Shown here: in pieces, positions 22,502-36,931 of the stretch
How positions within the stretch are numbered: position 1 is the stretch's first letter
How the letters are laid out: each line of letters opens with the position of its first letter
Source of the DNA: Dipetalonema caudispina
Taxonomy: Eukaryota > Nematoda > Chromadorea > Rhabditida > Onchocercidae
Length of the DNA stretch: 64,000 nt
Reading direction: 5' to 3'
Assembly (NCBI GenBank): GCA_013365325.1
Contig: JABVXV010000113.1
Span: forward strand, 62,001-126,000
Translations under genes and position numbers: made by a program
The notes under the pieces: model-generated
What the model saw: the letters and a program-made list of their open reading frames with translations, nothing else
What the model was told of the DNA's origin: nothing
The model's database searches: none

Positions 22502-25500
22502 TCAAAATCTTTCCGATAGTGAAGATATCGTTCCGGTAAATATGTTCCGTCTAATTAAATCAACTGTTGCTTCACTTGGGATTGTTGAAGTTGAACTTGG
22601 TGGTGTAAGTGATAGCATACTATTACTCTCGCATTTCATCACTTTGCAACAGTGCTTATCAGCATGACAAGTGAAAAAAGTCTTTAATGTATACAATGAT
22701 TTTGCTTGTAAAAATAATAATATTCCACCATATACTAAACTTGTGATACCTGTAATTTATTAATATCAATTAATAATGCTACTTTTTATCATTACAAATT
22801 TCATTATGATAGTTTTAAACAGTTCCTATAACCATTTTCTAATATTGTTTTCTACTTAAGAAGCAAAAATTTTAGAACACTAACAATAACAAAAACTTTG
22901 TGTTTTCTTTTAACATATTAAGTAATCCCAAAATTTCCAATTTTTCCTTTTTTAAACTTTTTAAAAAAAAGGAAAAATAAAAAACATAAAGTTGGAGATT
23001 TTTGAGATAAAATGTTAAAAGATTGAAAAAGACATCACTAACCGGCAGTTAATGTCGTATAAAAGCAAGTCGAAAAGTGAAAATCGAGAATTGACATTGA
23101 TCCATCTGATGACGGAAACCTTATTTGGAGATTTTTTGGCACAAAAGTAAAATAGACGAAATCGGCTGATAGAACTAATATACCAACGATGACAACTAAT
23201 TTAGCAAAATTATGTGGTACCAAACATAACATTAAAATTTGAATAATCCAAAAAGCAAATGCTGTCCTGTAAATTAAACAAAAATTTATTTCTTCAGTTC
23301 TTTTTTTCTTGTTTTTTTTGCAGTAAGGAACTATATAAATAATGAAATAAGATAATGGAGAAAAGCAGATTTTACGCTCCCTATTAATTTTTATAGTTAA
23401 TTTAAATTGAAATTATCATCACTTGGTCAGTTCAAACTGTTATCATCGTTTCTATTATTGGTATTTTGCTAAATGCTTAATAGCATTGTTATCTGATATT
23501 AATTAATATATCCAATCTAAAATGGTAAACTGAAAATATGATAATGAATGCTCCAACAATTAACTATCAATTATTTGTTATCAGGATGATATGAAGTGAT
23601 TTGATTTTAATGTTCACATTTTCTTCAAAATTATTATTTCTAATTTTTTGATAAATAGAAATGAAATTTATGAATAATCTTACCATAGCAAATATAAGGT
23701 ATAATGGCCAGCGAGACGATATTGCCTACCCCAAACAAATCCTGCTCGATCTACACTTAAATATTCGATTATTTTCAGAATTGGATATGGTAAACCTTTT
23801 TTTAAACTTTTCTCCAATTCCATTTCCATCGAAAATACTGCAAATTTTTTTTTTTTCTTTTTTCAATATTATACTTACAAATCTTTGATGTATACTTTCT
23901 TAAGTGGAATTTATATTACGATTTATTTGTTATGATTAATTTATGGTACATCGATTTACAATCGCATGTTCTTAAATTTAAATCAATTATCATATTTATT
24001 TATTCGGTATTTTTGAATTTTCATACATTTCAAAAATTGGCCTATTATGAAAATTTGCAAAAATAAGTGAGGTTTAACTTTCGTTACGAATAGAATAGAA
24101 ATTTATTTCGTTGAGATAAAAGCCAAAAAATAAAAATTATTAAAAACTATGCGTAACTTTTTTGGTGTTTGAATAGTTTTAGTTGCAAGTTTGTTTTGGA
24201 AAATTAATTAGAAAATATTTCTACCGTAATCATATTGCTATTGATGGAAGAAAAAAAAAATTCAAACTGAATAGATTAATTTTCTTAGTTTTAATGAAAA
24301 ATTTTGCATAAATAATCAAATGAATAAATAAACAAACCATTTAAAAATTCAAAACGTTCGTTGTATTCTAAGCCATCCAATGAATTATGGTTTTTTGCAA
24401 ATGTTGTTGGTACACCTAAGACAGTAAAAAAAAATAAAGCTAATCATTAATTAATTCCGATGGTTCATCATTCGCTTAACATTTAGAATACTAAAGTAAT
24501 TAATTATTCGTTCTGTTACAAGCAGTCTAAAAATGTTTTTTGCAATTAAATATGAAATGATAATACCTAATTGCTATAGATTTCTTCATTCCTAGAAGCC
24601 TTAATGATAAAATTAGATGCAAAATTTTATCATGATTCATTCTTGGCTTAGTTTATAATTTGACAAGTTTTGACTTAATTTTAGATAATTTAAAAAAAAC
24701 GATCAGAATTTTTAGCAAAATTTTTAAACATACTTGTAAGAGTGACATTGAGATGTTTGAGACCCATACGTACGCCAAGAATAGCATCCAATTTATCGGT
24801 TGTAAATGCTCGATAGGCTGAATAAATTCGAATGCTTCCTTGATGCCAACTTGGATAATGAATACTTACTAAAATTTGATCAAATCAAAATAAATCAAAT
24901 TGAATCCGTTTCCTAATAAATAAAACAATTTAATTTTCTTGGCCATATTTTATATAATCTTTAAGCTATCGGTCACATTTCACTGAAATTCAGATTATTG
25001 CTACTAACTTCATTATAAGTCATCAAAATTGTTTGATTATTTCAATCCAATATGTCTTTTAGCCATAATTTAATTTTACGTCAAATTTAGAATTAAAAAT
25101 CAGAAAAATGATTAAAAATGTCGATTTTGCTATCATTTCATTACATTCATCCGCCTGCTAGTAATTTGAATCAATTGGCTTTTGTTGGTTAATATGAGGC
25201 TATTTCCGGTTACCTTAAAGCTTTCCGGAAATTCATCTCATCACCCTTCAATATTTTTCAGTCAAAATGGTCCTTGCAAATATTTAAATGGAATAAATCG
25301 TTTCGTTTCTTTTTCTTCCATTCATAAAAGATGCAATGATTTCTTTGATTAAAGAACAAACGGTTAATTTATTGTTTGATTATAAATTATTTCCCGATGA
25401 AAGAATGTCCACTGTTAAAATTCAAACTGAATAATAACAAATTGAAACAGGTTTAACAAACAAGTAAACAATTTAATATTTGTAAACAAACAACACATTG

Positions 25501-27824
25501 TTATCAAAAATCCTTGAAATAAAAATATTGCTGTTATAGCAGTTTTTACAACCAATATATGTAATATGTATGCATGATTCGAAATATTCAAAAATTTTTT
25601 TGTAAGTATGATTAAATTTTAAAAATGAGAAATAAAAGATAAGGAGCAAAAGAATAATTTTGATAAATTTACTGAATAATATCAAGTATTCTCAATTGTG
25701 AATAAGCGTTTTAATTAATAATAATTATATGATCGAAATTAGTATGAAAGGAAAAAATTTTTATAAATGATGAAATGTAAAAGGTTACAACGAAATGTAT
25801 TTGTTATTAAAATTCAAAAATATTGATAAAATTGAATTGGAAAATTCTTTAGTATATTCCTCAACGTTATTTCATGGTAATGTAAACTAATTAATAATGC
25901 TTTTTAATTAAATTCCATCTTGAAATGAAAATCCAAAATTTGTTATTAACCCTTTGAATCATTAGGTATATTTTTTAAATTTGTTATTATTAAAAAACTT
26001 TGTTTGTTTATTGTTTTTTTCATAAAATTTCTATTGGAATATGCAATTATTATACATGCAAAGATTAAGAAAAAAAAAGAACTTATTTTTTAGTCCTTTT
26101 CTTTTTCCTTCACATAAAAAGCAACAATTTTATCATAAAATATATTCGATTCATATGAAGAATTTTACATTTCTATTTTTAACTCTATTACAGTGATTTA
26201 AATTCAGAAGAAAAACGAAACTACAAGCATTTCTTGAAGCTGAAATACAAATATTGAACTTGACAACGACTAAAGATTCATTTTATTTTAATTGTCTGTT
26301 CTCTTCCTTTATTAGTTAATTAACAAATCAAATGCGAGAATTAATTTTTGTTTAATCTTTCAAGTTGATCTCTCCATGTAAATTAATTCTTAATTATTCT
26401 TTCAAAAATGAAACTTCAAAGAAAAAAAAAGAAAAAAGAGAGAAGAAAAGATAAAGTATAAATCACAACTGAAAAGATCAATACGACAATGGCATAGATA
26501 TGTTTTAGTTTCACTATAACTTTATTTTAAATAAATTTTAATTATGCAATTCTATACATCACATTTTTAGCCAATTGTACAGATTATAAATTTAGTTTTC
26601 CTCTTTTTTTTTTTCAAAAATTATATGGAAAAATTTTAGTAATTACAAAAATAATTGGAATCACTTTCTCATATCTTTTCCCTCTCAACATTTATTAGAT
26701 GAATGGATTTTCAGTTCGAAACAAGATTTCAATGGATAAATACGAATAGAGCAAAATGTTTATCACATTTGGAAATCTCATTAGTTCTAATGGTTTTAAA
26801 ATTTTGTTGAAATATATCTCATGTTTTATTTTAGTTCATTTCATGATAAATAGTTAAAAAATGCATGAAAGGATTAGAAAGAAATAAATTCTTTTAGTTG
26901 CAAATATTTTTATTACTCTTAATTATTAAAAAATCAAAAATTTCTTAATGAAGCAACAATTCATGAATTTTTTTATTTCAAATTTTTCTTTTCGAAAATT
27001 CTTAAATTTAAATTTTTTAATAATTTTATTAACCTTGGTTTCTCATACTATTCTATAACACTCATAATGGACAAATATATTTCGTCAATAAAAAATAAAC
27101 AAATGAGATAAATAATAAATTATAAGTAGAAGTGGCGAATTTCATTATTCCCTATCAGTTAAAATTATTTTATCACTATTAATTTGGTTCAATGTTCTAT
27201 CGCATATCTATTTTTGATTAATTTATATCAATTTTATACTCATAAAGATATATTTATTGTAAATATATTAGTATAAAGAAAAAAGAAAGAGGGAAGAAAA
27301 GTGAGGAATCATGATTTTGAGCAGTTTAAACTGAACTATATTAGCATAATTATATCATCATATATGATTATTTCCACTTCCTTTTTTATCTCTTCACTTG
27401 CTAATTAATTAATTTAACTAAGCAATTAATTCAGTTCAATTATCTAAGTTCTCGTGCTACTTACTGTATTATAATATATTTCATTTTATTTTTTCCAAAC
27501 AGAAATAGCTAAAAGAAAATCTTCATTTATAATTGTAGCAAAATGATCATTTGTGTAGAAATTTTCTTAATGAGAAAATAAATTAGATTCAAACTTACTT
27601 AAGATAATTGCGCCAACAGTAATACTAAGTACAAATGCAATCGTTGATGCGATTCGATAATGTCGCACACCGGGAAGAATAATTAGAAAAGCTAGAAATG
27701 GTGTTACAAATATCGATGCTAGAGCAAAAATTTGTAAATCGAATACCACTGGTGTTCGATTATCACCAAACCAAGTTGGATCACCATTTTCCCGGAATGC
27801 ATCAAACCAACCAATCCGTTGCAT
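22502..27824 (-). CDS. doxa-1: dual oxidase maturation factor (DOXA-1/DUOXA)
   Basis: Multipass membrane protein required for a dual oxidase to mature and reach the cell surface. In C. elegans DOXA-1 works with BLI-3, which makes hydrogen peroxide for tyrosine cross-linking of cuticle collagen. Exons 27824-27599, 24868-24734, 24415-24338, 23795-23684, 23266-23043 and 22749-22502 keep frame; 340 residues. The N-terminus WFDAFRENGDPTWFGDNRTP precedes membrane helix 1, ending FLIILPGVR. The extracellular loop carries LGVRMGLKHLNVTLT with an N-glycosylation site. The family motif GRQYRLAGHYTLYLLW leads into the C-terminal helices. The cytosolic tail has an unusual CHADKHCCKVMKC cluster, then a Ser/Thr-rich end. 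Intron 1 (2.7 kb) is large and AT-rich. A new acceptor-bound start is not needed because the ATG at 27824 opens the homologous N-terminus. Confidence 0.94.
22893..23031. repeat. imperfect long inverted repeat in doxa-1 intron 5
   Basis: The inner arms tttttccttttttaaa and ttttaaaaaaaaggaaaaa face each other at about 22940-22977. Outward, aatttccaa (22931-22939) pairs with ttggagatt (22992-23000). Farther out, cttttaacat on the left mirrors atgttaaaag on the right. The right arm carries an insertion of about 14 bases. This could be a folded MITE remnant or just AT-rich palindromic DNA; no flanking target duplication was seen. Confidence 0.5.
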
Positions 27825-29438
27825 TTTATTTTATGATTAGTTATTTGATTGAATGCTAAAAATTATTTTTGTTGTTAAAAACAATAACAATAATAATGAC
27901 ATCAATAAAGAATCGAAATGGAAATAACAAGCAAAAGCAAATAAGCGAATCAATTGGTTTCTGTTGTTCTGATTCTGTTGTCAACCGGTTAATTTAAATC
28001 ATTAAGGTAATCGATTAGCTATTTTATTACTTCTAACTCTTAAGATTTTCATTCATGTAAATCAATAAAACGTAATGTGCATTAGCAATTATTACAACAC
28101 TATCATCTTTAAATATTAACATAATTATTTGAAAAAATGGAAATTAAATGAATATCATAAAATTGTCGTAATATTGCAGTAATATTACAATAACAGTAAC
28201 AATAACAATAACATCAATAACAATTTAAAAAAAACGATGTGAATCAATACAATAATAATTTATTGCATCTGTACGTTGTAAAATTTAAAAATTTCAGTAG
28301 CGTTCTCTCTGATATCAGCGAAAAGATATTGATTGAACAATGCGAAGGAAATTAATGAAAGATAAATAGGCTGATGGAAGAAATTGATTAACAAATAATC
28401 TTGATCAATAAACATTAAAATTTCAGTTTCATTACAATTGAACATTTAATTCTCATGAAATTTGTAAAATTTGTGAATTATTGCATGTGAAATTCTCGTT
28501 TTTTTCTGATAAATATTCATTTAATTTTGCTTAAATTCATTTTTTATTTTCAGTTATTTTTCATCTTTTCCATCTATCTTTTATTTTACCATTTCATTTA
28601 AATTATTGAACATTTATTGAAAAATGTCTGCTAAGGATAATTAATGATTTGTGTAAAACGAAATCAATGATAGCAATAGCGAATGTTTTGAGTTTATAGT
28701 TACTTCATGAAAAGAAACTAAAAAGTTAATATTTCAATAGAATTTGTTGTTTTCATTGAAAATATAAGCTTCTGCATTTTTTTTTTTTCTGTTCAATCGA
28801 AATGAGTGAAATACTGTCAAAATATCAAAATAGTTTTATTTTTTGTTATATTAAAAGCAAATCATCAAAAGACTAGCTTTTTCAACTTTTAAAATCATAT
28901 TTTTTAGGAAAAAAAAAACTTAAAGTTTTAGATGCAAAAATTTTCATATAAACTTATATAAATAATAGTTGTAAATACACTCATGCATCATTTACTTCAT
29001 TTCTTTTTCATGTCACATTAAATAAGATAACTTCCATATTATGTTTAATTTTTGAAATTATTTTATTGTAAAAAAAGTAATTGAATAATATTCTCTAACT
29101 AATCATTACAGAGAAAATGAAACAGCAGTAGATTGAAACGATAAATGAAATAAAGTGAATAAATGAAGTGGAAATATTTGAGGCAAAAATATAATCCAAA
29201 AATATATCATTTTAATGAAAGAAGATGAAAAAAAAAAAAAAAAAAAAAAAAGAAGGAAAGAAGTTCATTCGTCAATTCATCTCTTCGTATTTTATTATTT
29301 TGATACAAAAAATGAACTCAATCATTCATTAAAAGGAAGAAATTTTTGGAAGGAACAGGAAAAATCTAAATTTTCATCTAAATACAGCTGAAGTAAACTT
29401 TTTTTTCACTCCTTCTTTTTGTATAGAAAAAACTTTCG

Positions 29439-29771
29439 TTTTTTTTTCAACTTGTGAAAATTAATTTACAAGAATTAATGTTATTGTTATAGATTAAAGA
29501 AAAAAAAAGGAATAAATTAAGTTAAATTCAACAATAGCAATAACATCTGAAAAACAGTTTTTTTTTTTTTTTTAGATAATTTAACTTACTGAAATTAATA
29601 TTATTGTGGGAGGAATGAGAATACGAAAGATTTAATTAAATTTAAAAATAACATTTAACATAAAAAAAAATTTTTTTTTTTTTATTGAAAAATAACTTAT
29701 TAGAATTGATGTTGTTGTTAGGGATGAGAATAAAACGAAAGGATTTAATTAAATTTTAAAAAAACTAACAA
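29439..29771. repeat. degenerate tandem repeat, three units of about 110-120 bp
   Basis: Each unit opens with a poly-T run (29439, 29558, 29671). Each then has a variant of aattaatgttattgtt (aattaatattattgtg, aattgatgttgttgtt). Units 2 and 3 continue ggatgagaat, a short stretch, then ggatttaattaaatt-like sequence. The spacing of the poly-T runs is 119 and 113 bases. The units are diverged, so this is old. Confidence 0.6.
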
Positions 29772-29887
29772 TAAATCAAAGACCTAATAGTTTACATAAA
29801 AATAACTAGAGAAAATGCTTAAAGGACATTTGTAATTGATGAAATAACAAATGTGACAAGTTTCCATGTATGAATGTGACACACTCA

Positions 29888-29888
<1 letters not shown>

Positions 29889-29928
<40 letters not shown>
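29889..29928. repeat. (AC)20 microsatellite
   Basis: Uninterrupted AC dinucleotides are read directly. Confidence 0.95.
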
Positions 29929-29930
<2 letters not shown>

Positions 29931-31053
29931 ATCTATTTTTCTCATCCATATAATTTTCAAAAATACAAAATGCTGACGTCAATGAAACCAGAATTTTGAG
30001 GAAAAAAATGAAGGAAAATTTGAAAGAAAAAGAAGAGAACTTGTTGAATTACAAATTAAGTTAACCTTACCTATTAATTCACTTAATTGAATGTGTAATC
30101 AAATAGATATTTGTATATAATAATTGTTACAGAGGAAAAAAAAAAGACATCTATAAATAAATATTTACTTCTTCAATTTTTACTCTAATTGTTAATCAAT
30201 AAATGAAATTCATTATGAAATGAATTAGTAGAAATGAAGGCATTTTAAATTGATGATTAATAATAAGGAAGCAAATAACAATTTTTTTTTACTAATTCAA
30301 TAAGATTGAATAATAATTGTGTATCGAATATATCAATTAAAAATCCATTATTTCTACTGAAGAGATAATGCAAAATTAGTAAAAAAAAAAATTTAGGATT
30401 TAGAGAGGAAAAAAATTTTTCTTACAAAAATTCTTCTTTTTTGCAAAATGACAGTTATTTCATTTTCAATCCGTTTTAAAATTAGTACAAACACGATTAA
30501 TGATGAGCAACTCTTTCTGCATTTATGCATATATTATATAGATATATTCGTTTAATTACTACTATTAAATAGAATTAATCGCAAATTGCTTGTGATGAAA
30601 AACTGGTTCTGTTCGAATAGGCAAACCAAATGAACAGAGAATTAAGTCGGTAATTTAAGAAGTTTGAACAGTTACATTGCATTCAGTTTGCAAAAATTGG
30701 TTCTAATCAAAAAGAATTGCATAAAAATAAATTTTTAGAAATTGAATTTTCAAGGTCAATGAATGTTTAAAATTTTAAGGATTGATCCATTTATTTGCTG
30801 TGCTATTAAAAAATTGCACATCTAACAAAAGTTGCATTTCCATTTCAACTAACTAAATGGTTTTATTTTCAAAAAATTTTTTCCCTTCCAATTTTGCAAC
30901 TTACAATAATTTTTGTAAAACATTGTTGAATTCTAGTCAATTTGAAATTAAGTTCCGAATTGAAATTTTTAAATATCAAATTTTTATCAGTTGTTTCATC
31001 AAATAAGAAGATGAAGTAAGGAATTAGACAAATTTAGAAAAATTATTACTGAA

Positions 31054-31360
31054 TCATATCCGATATTTTGTTATTCTAACATCAACGAATGGATCGCCAT
31101 AAATTTCAGGCGGATTTGATATACAAATCAGATTTTTAGTGGATCGAATCGTTTTTGTTGATTTCGGAACTTTGACATAATTTATTGCGACGAAAATGAA
31201 AAGGACCATAAATTTGACCTTTTGAAAGAATAAAAGCAGTCCAAAATTCGATCTATTACTATTCCTTTCGAATGTCAATCTGTGGCCTGATATAGTCAAT
31301 ACAATCAACGAATACAGCTTTCACATAATTGGTATTAGGCCATGTGTGGTCGCTAACTCA
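31054..31360 (-). other. coding-like fragment, unidentified
   Basis: On the minus strand a frame from about 31350 reads DHTWPNTNYVKAVFVDCIDY before a stop near 31260. A second open stretch (ISNPPEIYGDPFVDVRITKY) ends at 31054. The composition is less biased than the surrounding desert. The plus strand is also open over parts of it (FLVDRIVFVDFG; SNVNLWPDIVNTINEYS). No start, partner exon or family could be assigned. It may be a gene relic, an isolated exon or chance. Confidence 0.2.
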
Positions 31361-32533
31361 GTAAAAGTCAAAAGTTGAATTAATGCATTTTGATAGAGTG
31401 ACATCCGAAATTTATTACTTCATTCCTGTTTATATTTTCTAATAATTGTTTTTTCTTTTATTTTCGACATTTGTTTATTTAGCGGCAGAAAATTTATTTA
31501 CACAATTAATTTGATTGTTCCTTGCAATTTATATTTGTTCCAAAATTTTAGTAAAAAAAGAAAAGAAAAGTTAATTCGTTTTATCTTCTTTTTTTTAAAT
31601 GAAATATATTTCGCAATATACAATTAAAAGAATAAACGTAATTATGAAGTATATTGACATTCAATATCGTTAATTACATTTGCAAATCATAGTAAATATA
31701 CAAATCGAATAAATGATTAGCATGAAATTAAATGCAATAAAGTACTGATAACGATTAATCATGTTCTTTGCTGAACAACTGCAAAAATCGTTCATTATTT
31801 TGCATAATCTGTATGAATTTTGCTAAAATTTTAATTATTGGGATTATTTTATTCATTATCAAAATGGATCAATAGGAATTACCATCAAATTGTACCATTA
31901 AATTGTAAATTTAAGTAATAATGTAAATATTATATAATATGTTGAGGAAAAATAATTCATTGGCATTGAACAAGTAATTAGTAAGAGAGTGAGTAAAGAT
32001 GAAAAGAAGTAAAATTTTGCAGTAAAATTGAAATTCGATAATGATACTTTTATTGCTTTAAATCTGGTTAAACTGCTGCTTTTTTTTCAGCAAACGCAAA
32101 TTAAATTGTTTATTTGATAATTAAATAAGCGGATATAACAAACAAATCCATAAATGCTATTATTGTCACAAATGTTGAAATAGATTATACTCATCAGATG
32201 AATGCATCAATCGTTTCTACTACTACAACAGGACTAAATTTATGAAGGAATAATTATATTTCATTTTAATTAAAAGCTTTTTAAGCATTTGAGTTTTTAA
32301 TTTCGAAATTCAATTTTTAGTATGATAAAAGGAAATGTAAAAAGCGGTTAAATTTCAAAGTTTTAAATAAATTTCGACATTTATTTTCCACATTATATTT
32401 AATGACTCAGTATTATGTAAAGAGAGAATATAAAAATTGAAATAAAGGAAGTAAAGGAAAATAAATAAACAAAAGTACAAAACTACTTGAATTTTTTCAA
32501 AAAATTATATACATAGTCTTAATCATTGTATTC

Positions 32534-32745
<212 letters not shown>

Positions 32746-33098
32746 CAATTTTTTTCTCATGGTGATATTAAGTAATCTAACGCTAACTTATTCTTACCTT
32801 CACTTTCTTTCTTACTTTATAGTTATGACTTCTGATAGGCTTGAATATAATCATAAATTGTATATCAATTCTGATAGACATCTATCATATTTATTGTATA
32901 TATCCATCTATTTGAATAATTACTGCATATTTCATTAGCTAAATTTTTCCCCTTTAATTATTCAAATTAATACAATCATAACATTTAAATCTATTGCAAA
33001 TAACAATGATATAATGTAAATGCTCGAATTGCTATCAAACAATTTCATATTTTTAAGGGTTGCCGACTCCTATTCATATAATTTGTAGCAATTATTAG

Positions 33099-33128
<30 letters not shown>
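33099..33128. repeat. poly-A tract
   Basis: About 30 A in a row. Confidence 0.9.
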
Positions 33129-33129
<1 letters not shown>

Positions 33130-35748
33130 GAAATTGAGCACTTTACTGGCTGTATTCGTTATTTGGTATTTCAAGGTTAATGATTGATGTAATCTGTTTC
33201 CATTCCTCTATTTTTCCTTTTTTTCTCGGTCCTTTTTTTTTGTTTTCATTTTAACGGCAAAAAAGAAAAAAAAAAATCGGAAAAGTTGTTATTCCAGAAT
33301 TTTTCCTTTAATTTGTTGATGATAATGGAAGGAAAAAGAATTAGCACTTATGAAATGATGTTTAAAAATATATTCCGTTTATTCGAAAAAATTTTACGCA
33401 ATTTTTCATTTTTTAAATTTTAACAAAAAATTCAAAAAATGTGATTTGCCTTGTGGTTAACAAAAGTGCTAAGCAACATTTGCATGATGAAAATGATGAA
33501 TTAATTAACTGAGAAGAAAAAAGAACCGGAATTATAAAATGTGATGGTGCATCTTTTATTGGTTAGGAATTTGAAGAGTTAAATACTTAAGGATGTGAAG
33601 AATTAATGTACTTTTAACTTTTTAATAATACTATTTTTGACTAAATCGAGTTAAAAAAAGAACTGCAAATTTACAGAAAATTAAATTTTATTCTTTTGAA
33701 AATAGTTCTTCGTACTCTTTTTTTTTGGAAGTCTATTTCTCAGTTTAAAATTACAATGCTATGTCGGTCAACTTGAATATGAGTGAATAAAAGAGAAATA
33801 ATTCTCTGATAATTTAATTAATGAATGAAAACGCTCCAGTTTCGTAAACTAACTTTTCGTTCTCATAATGTTGTAAAATTTTGAAGTTCTTTTTGAATGA
33901 GCAAAAATTTTAAACTTTTATTGGAAAATATTATAATTCTATCGCTAAATCATTGTTTAAAGAAAAAAACTTTGAAAAGTAAATTTTTGCAATAACTTTC
34001 TGTTTCATTTAAAATTATTCATTTATTTAACAGGCGTCTTTTTTTTTCTCAAAAATCATTTTTCTTTGCTTTGAAAATTGTCTCATTGACGAATTAATTA
34101 AATTAGTTTAAAAAAGGGTTAAAATTAATTGTAACAACTTTCACTGTTTTTTTTTTTTTTAGCTTACGATGCAAAAGAAGAACGAGTTTCTTTTTTATTT
34201 TTTTTTAAAGTTTATATTGCTTACCTTTTCACATTTTTACTTTATTTTTCAAATATTGAAAAAAGTTTTGAAATAGAAATTTCCTTCAAAACATGCAGTA
34301 AAGAAAAAGGAGGGGAAAATAAAAAGTAGAAAGAGAAATAGAGAGTGAAGATGAGAAAAAGAGAAAAAAGAGAATATAACGCATAGGGAAAAGTGAAAAA
34401 TAAATTGACCTCAATTTTTCTACTACCGAAAAAATTGCATAGATGACATTATTCCGGATTTCGGACTTGGTTAATCGATTATTCCGGCATTATAAATAAT
34501 CATTTTGTTGGATGCTTATTTTATTGATGAAATTAGTTACATTTAAGTAAATCTATCCGTATATCTGTTAACTTCATCATTCGTTATCTTATGCTTCATT
34601 CATTAATTTTTCTCCATTCCTATCATACCTATCAAAATTATCCATACTTTTGTAATTTTGATCATTGATTTAGAAATTACTATGTAAACATGTGGAAATC
34701 TTTAGCTGTTAGTCGACTTTTCATTCCGTTTTTGGTGATAAATTTAAAACTTAATAAATAATTATAAATTACGAATAGAATGATCTTAATCTAAGCGAAT
34801 AGTTTAAAATGTACGATATGAATTCTACATTTTTGGTTGTAAGTAAATACGAAAAATAACTTTACCACGCTAAACACGGCAAATAAGACGACAACGTTGC
34901 ACGAAACGTTATCGGTTACATTTCTGTATTCATCTATTTGTCGATTGTTAAAATTTGAGCAAAAAATTTCAATCTTAATAATGGTAGTAATTTAAAGATA
35001 AAACAAAATATCAAATTCTTTCAAACTACCACTTTTTTTTTTTTTTTTTTTTGTTAAAGGATTTTTAAATAAAGAAATTAAGGACGAAAATTTTAGAAAG
35101 AATTTCTTAGCATGACAAAATTAAAAAAAAAAACTTGACGAAATAACTGTTGAAAAAATAGCAAAAATATGGTTTGCAAAGTTTATTAAAACCAGTTGTG
35201 CTTCATAATGTCGAGAAAGAAAGCAAGGGAGAAAGGGAAAGAGAGGAAGAGAAAGGGAAAGAGAAGAGGAGAAAAAAAAAAAGATGATGATTAGCAAGTT
35301 AGTTTATTGGGCAAAAATGCTACCAGTCACTTCAATTTACAAAAATTTTCATTGTTTAGCTTCTGCTTTTTTTTTTTACGTCCTCATCTTTTTCCTCTTT
35401 CTTTCTTTTCATTTTTCCTATTCCTTCATTCCCAACTCCTTCTTCATTTCTTTTTCTTCCTTTCTGTCATCTTAACAACAATAATGTAATAAGAAAAGTT
35501 CACTAATTATTCCTTTTTTTTTGTCTTTTTTTCACTTCAATTTTTTTAAATTTCAAAAAATGTTCAAAAAAAAAAAAAAAAAGAAACGGAAAAGAGAAAA
35601 ATTCCTGCTTCTTTGTTACTTTTTTCCATACTATTTGTTTGTTAGTTAAGTTTCATTTTTCATTCTTCATAAAAAAAAGAATGTTTGATCAGATTTAGAT
35701 AAATTTTTTCCGAAAAATACACATAAACCCGTCGTGTGTTAAAAAAAA

Positions 35749-35767
35749 ATATATATATATATATATA
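35749..35767. repeat. (AT)n microsatellite
   Basis: Short alternating AT run following an A-run. Confidence 0.85.
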
Positions 35768-36896
35768 AATAAAAATAGTTTTAAAAAAAAAACGTGAAAC
35801 ATCTCATCCTATCAAATATATTTACTGTCAAAATTTCCGTTTGTTTATTAATTTTACAAAAATTGTGTATATGTGCGGAATTGTTCAATATTGTTTAGAT
35901 ATTTATATGGTATGCAAGTTTGCGCTAAAAATTTTTATTCAAATAATCAAAATGGAAGAGAAAAAGAAAAGAAAGAAGGCAAAGAGGAAATAGAAGAATT
36001 AATTACATAAATAAAGTAAAAAGAGGAAAACTATTTTTCATTTCAAATATTTGCTGTATACATTATATTGTTGTTTTATATAATTATTGTTGTTCCTAAA
36101 AATTGATTATTAGATAAGTTTAATTTTTTTTTTAATTTATTACTAACTTCTGAAAATTTTTGAATAATCAAAGTAATTACAGCTTAAGTTTTTAATTCGC
36201 CTTCTTAGCAAAATATCTCTCAAATTTAATCTGATTATCCTCTTTCTCCTTCTTTCTCTCTCTCCCTATCTCTTTCCCTTTTTTTTATATGTTATAATAT
36301 GATTAATTCACTTTACATTTAAAAGATAATACTTCTGGAATTGTTAATTTTCCTTAATTTCTCTTTTTTTTTCGTAAAAAAAAATAATAAATGCAAAAAA
36401 TGAAATAGCATTGAACAATTTTCATCTAATCAACCTATACGTATCAATTCAAAGAGAAAAATCAAATTTTTCACTTCTTATCATAACATTTTATGTATTA
36501 TCCTTAATTTATGATAATTACCCAACCCATACCATTTATTATGAAATATTTACCCATTCATTTCTTCCTTCTTCACTTAACTGCTTGACTAAAATTGATT
36601 CATTTGTTTAAGATTTGTTGGAAAAGTTTTCATCATATCAACAAAACGATTGAACGAATGAACAAACGAACGAAAAAATCGATTCTCTTCTTCGATCGGT
36701 ACTAATAGTAGTGGGATAATAAATTTATTGAAGTTACCAATTCGTTTAACTAATTTCGACCAAAAAACAATTAAACAAAATGAAAACAGGTTGAAAACGG
36801 ATACAATCGATAGTAGCCATCAACTCTATTCCCATCCATTTCTCATCCTTTTCCTCTTCGTTTCCCATCATTTTAACAAATAATTGGATAAAGTTT

Positions 36897-36902
<6 letters not shown>

Positions 36903-36930
<28 letters not shown>
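36903..36930. repeat. poly-A tract
   Basis: 28 A in a row, followed by a T-run that makes a small A/T palindrome. Confidence 0.9.
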
Positions 36931-36931
<1 letters not shown>

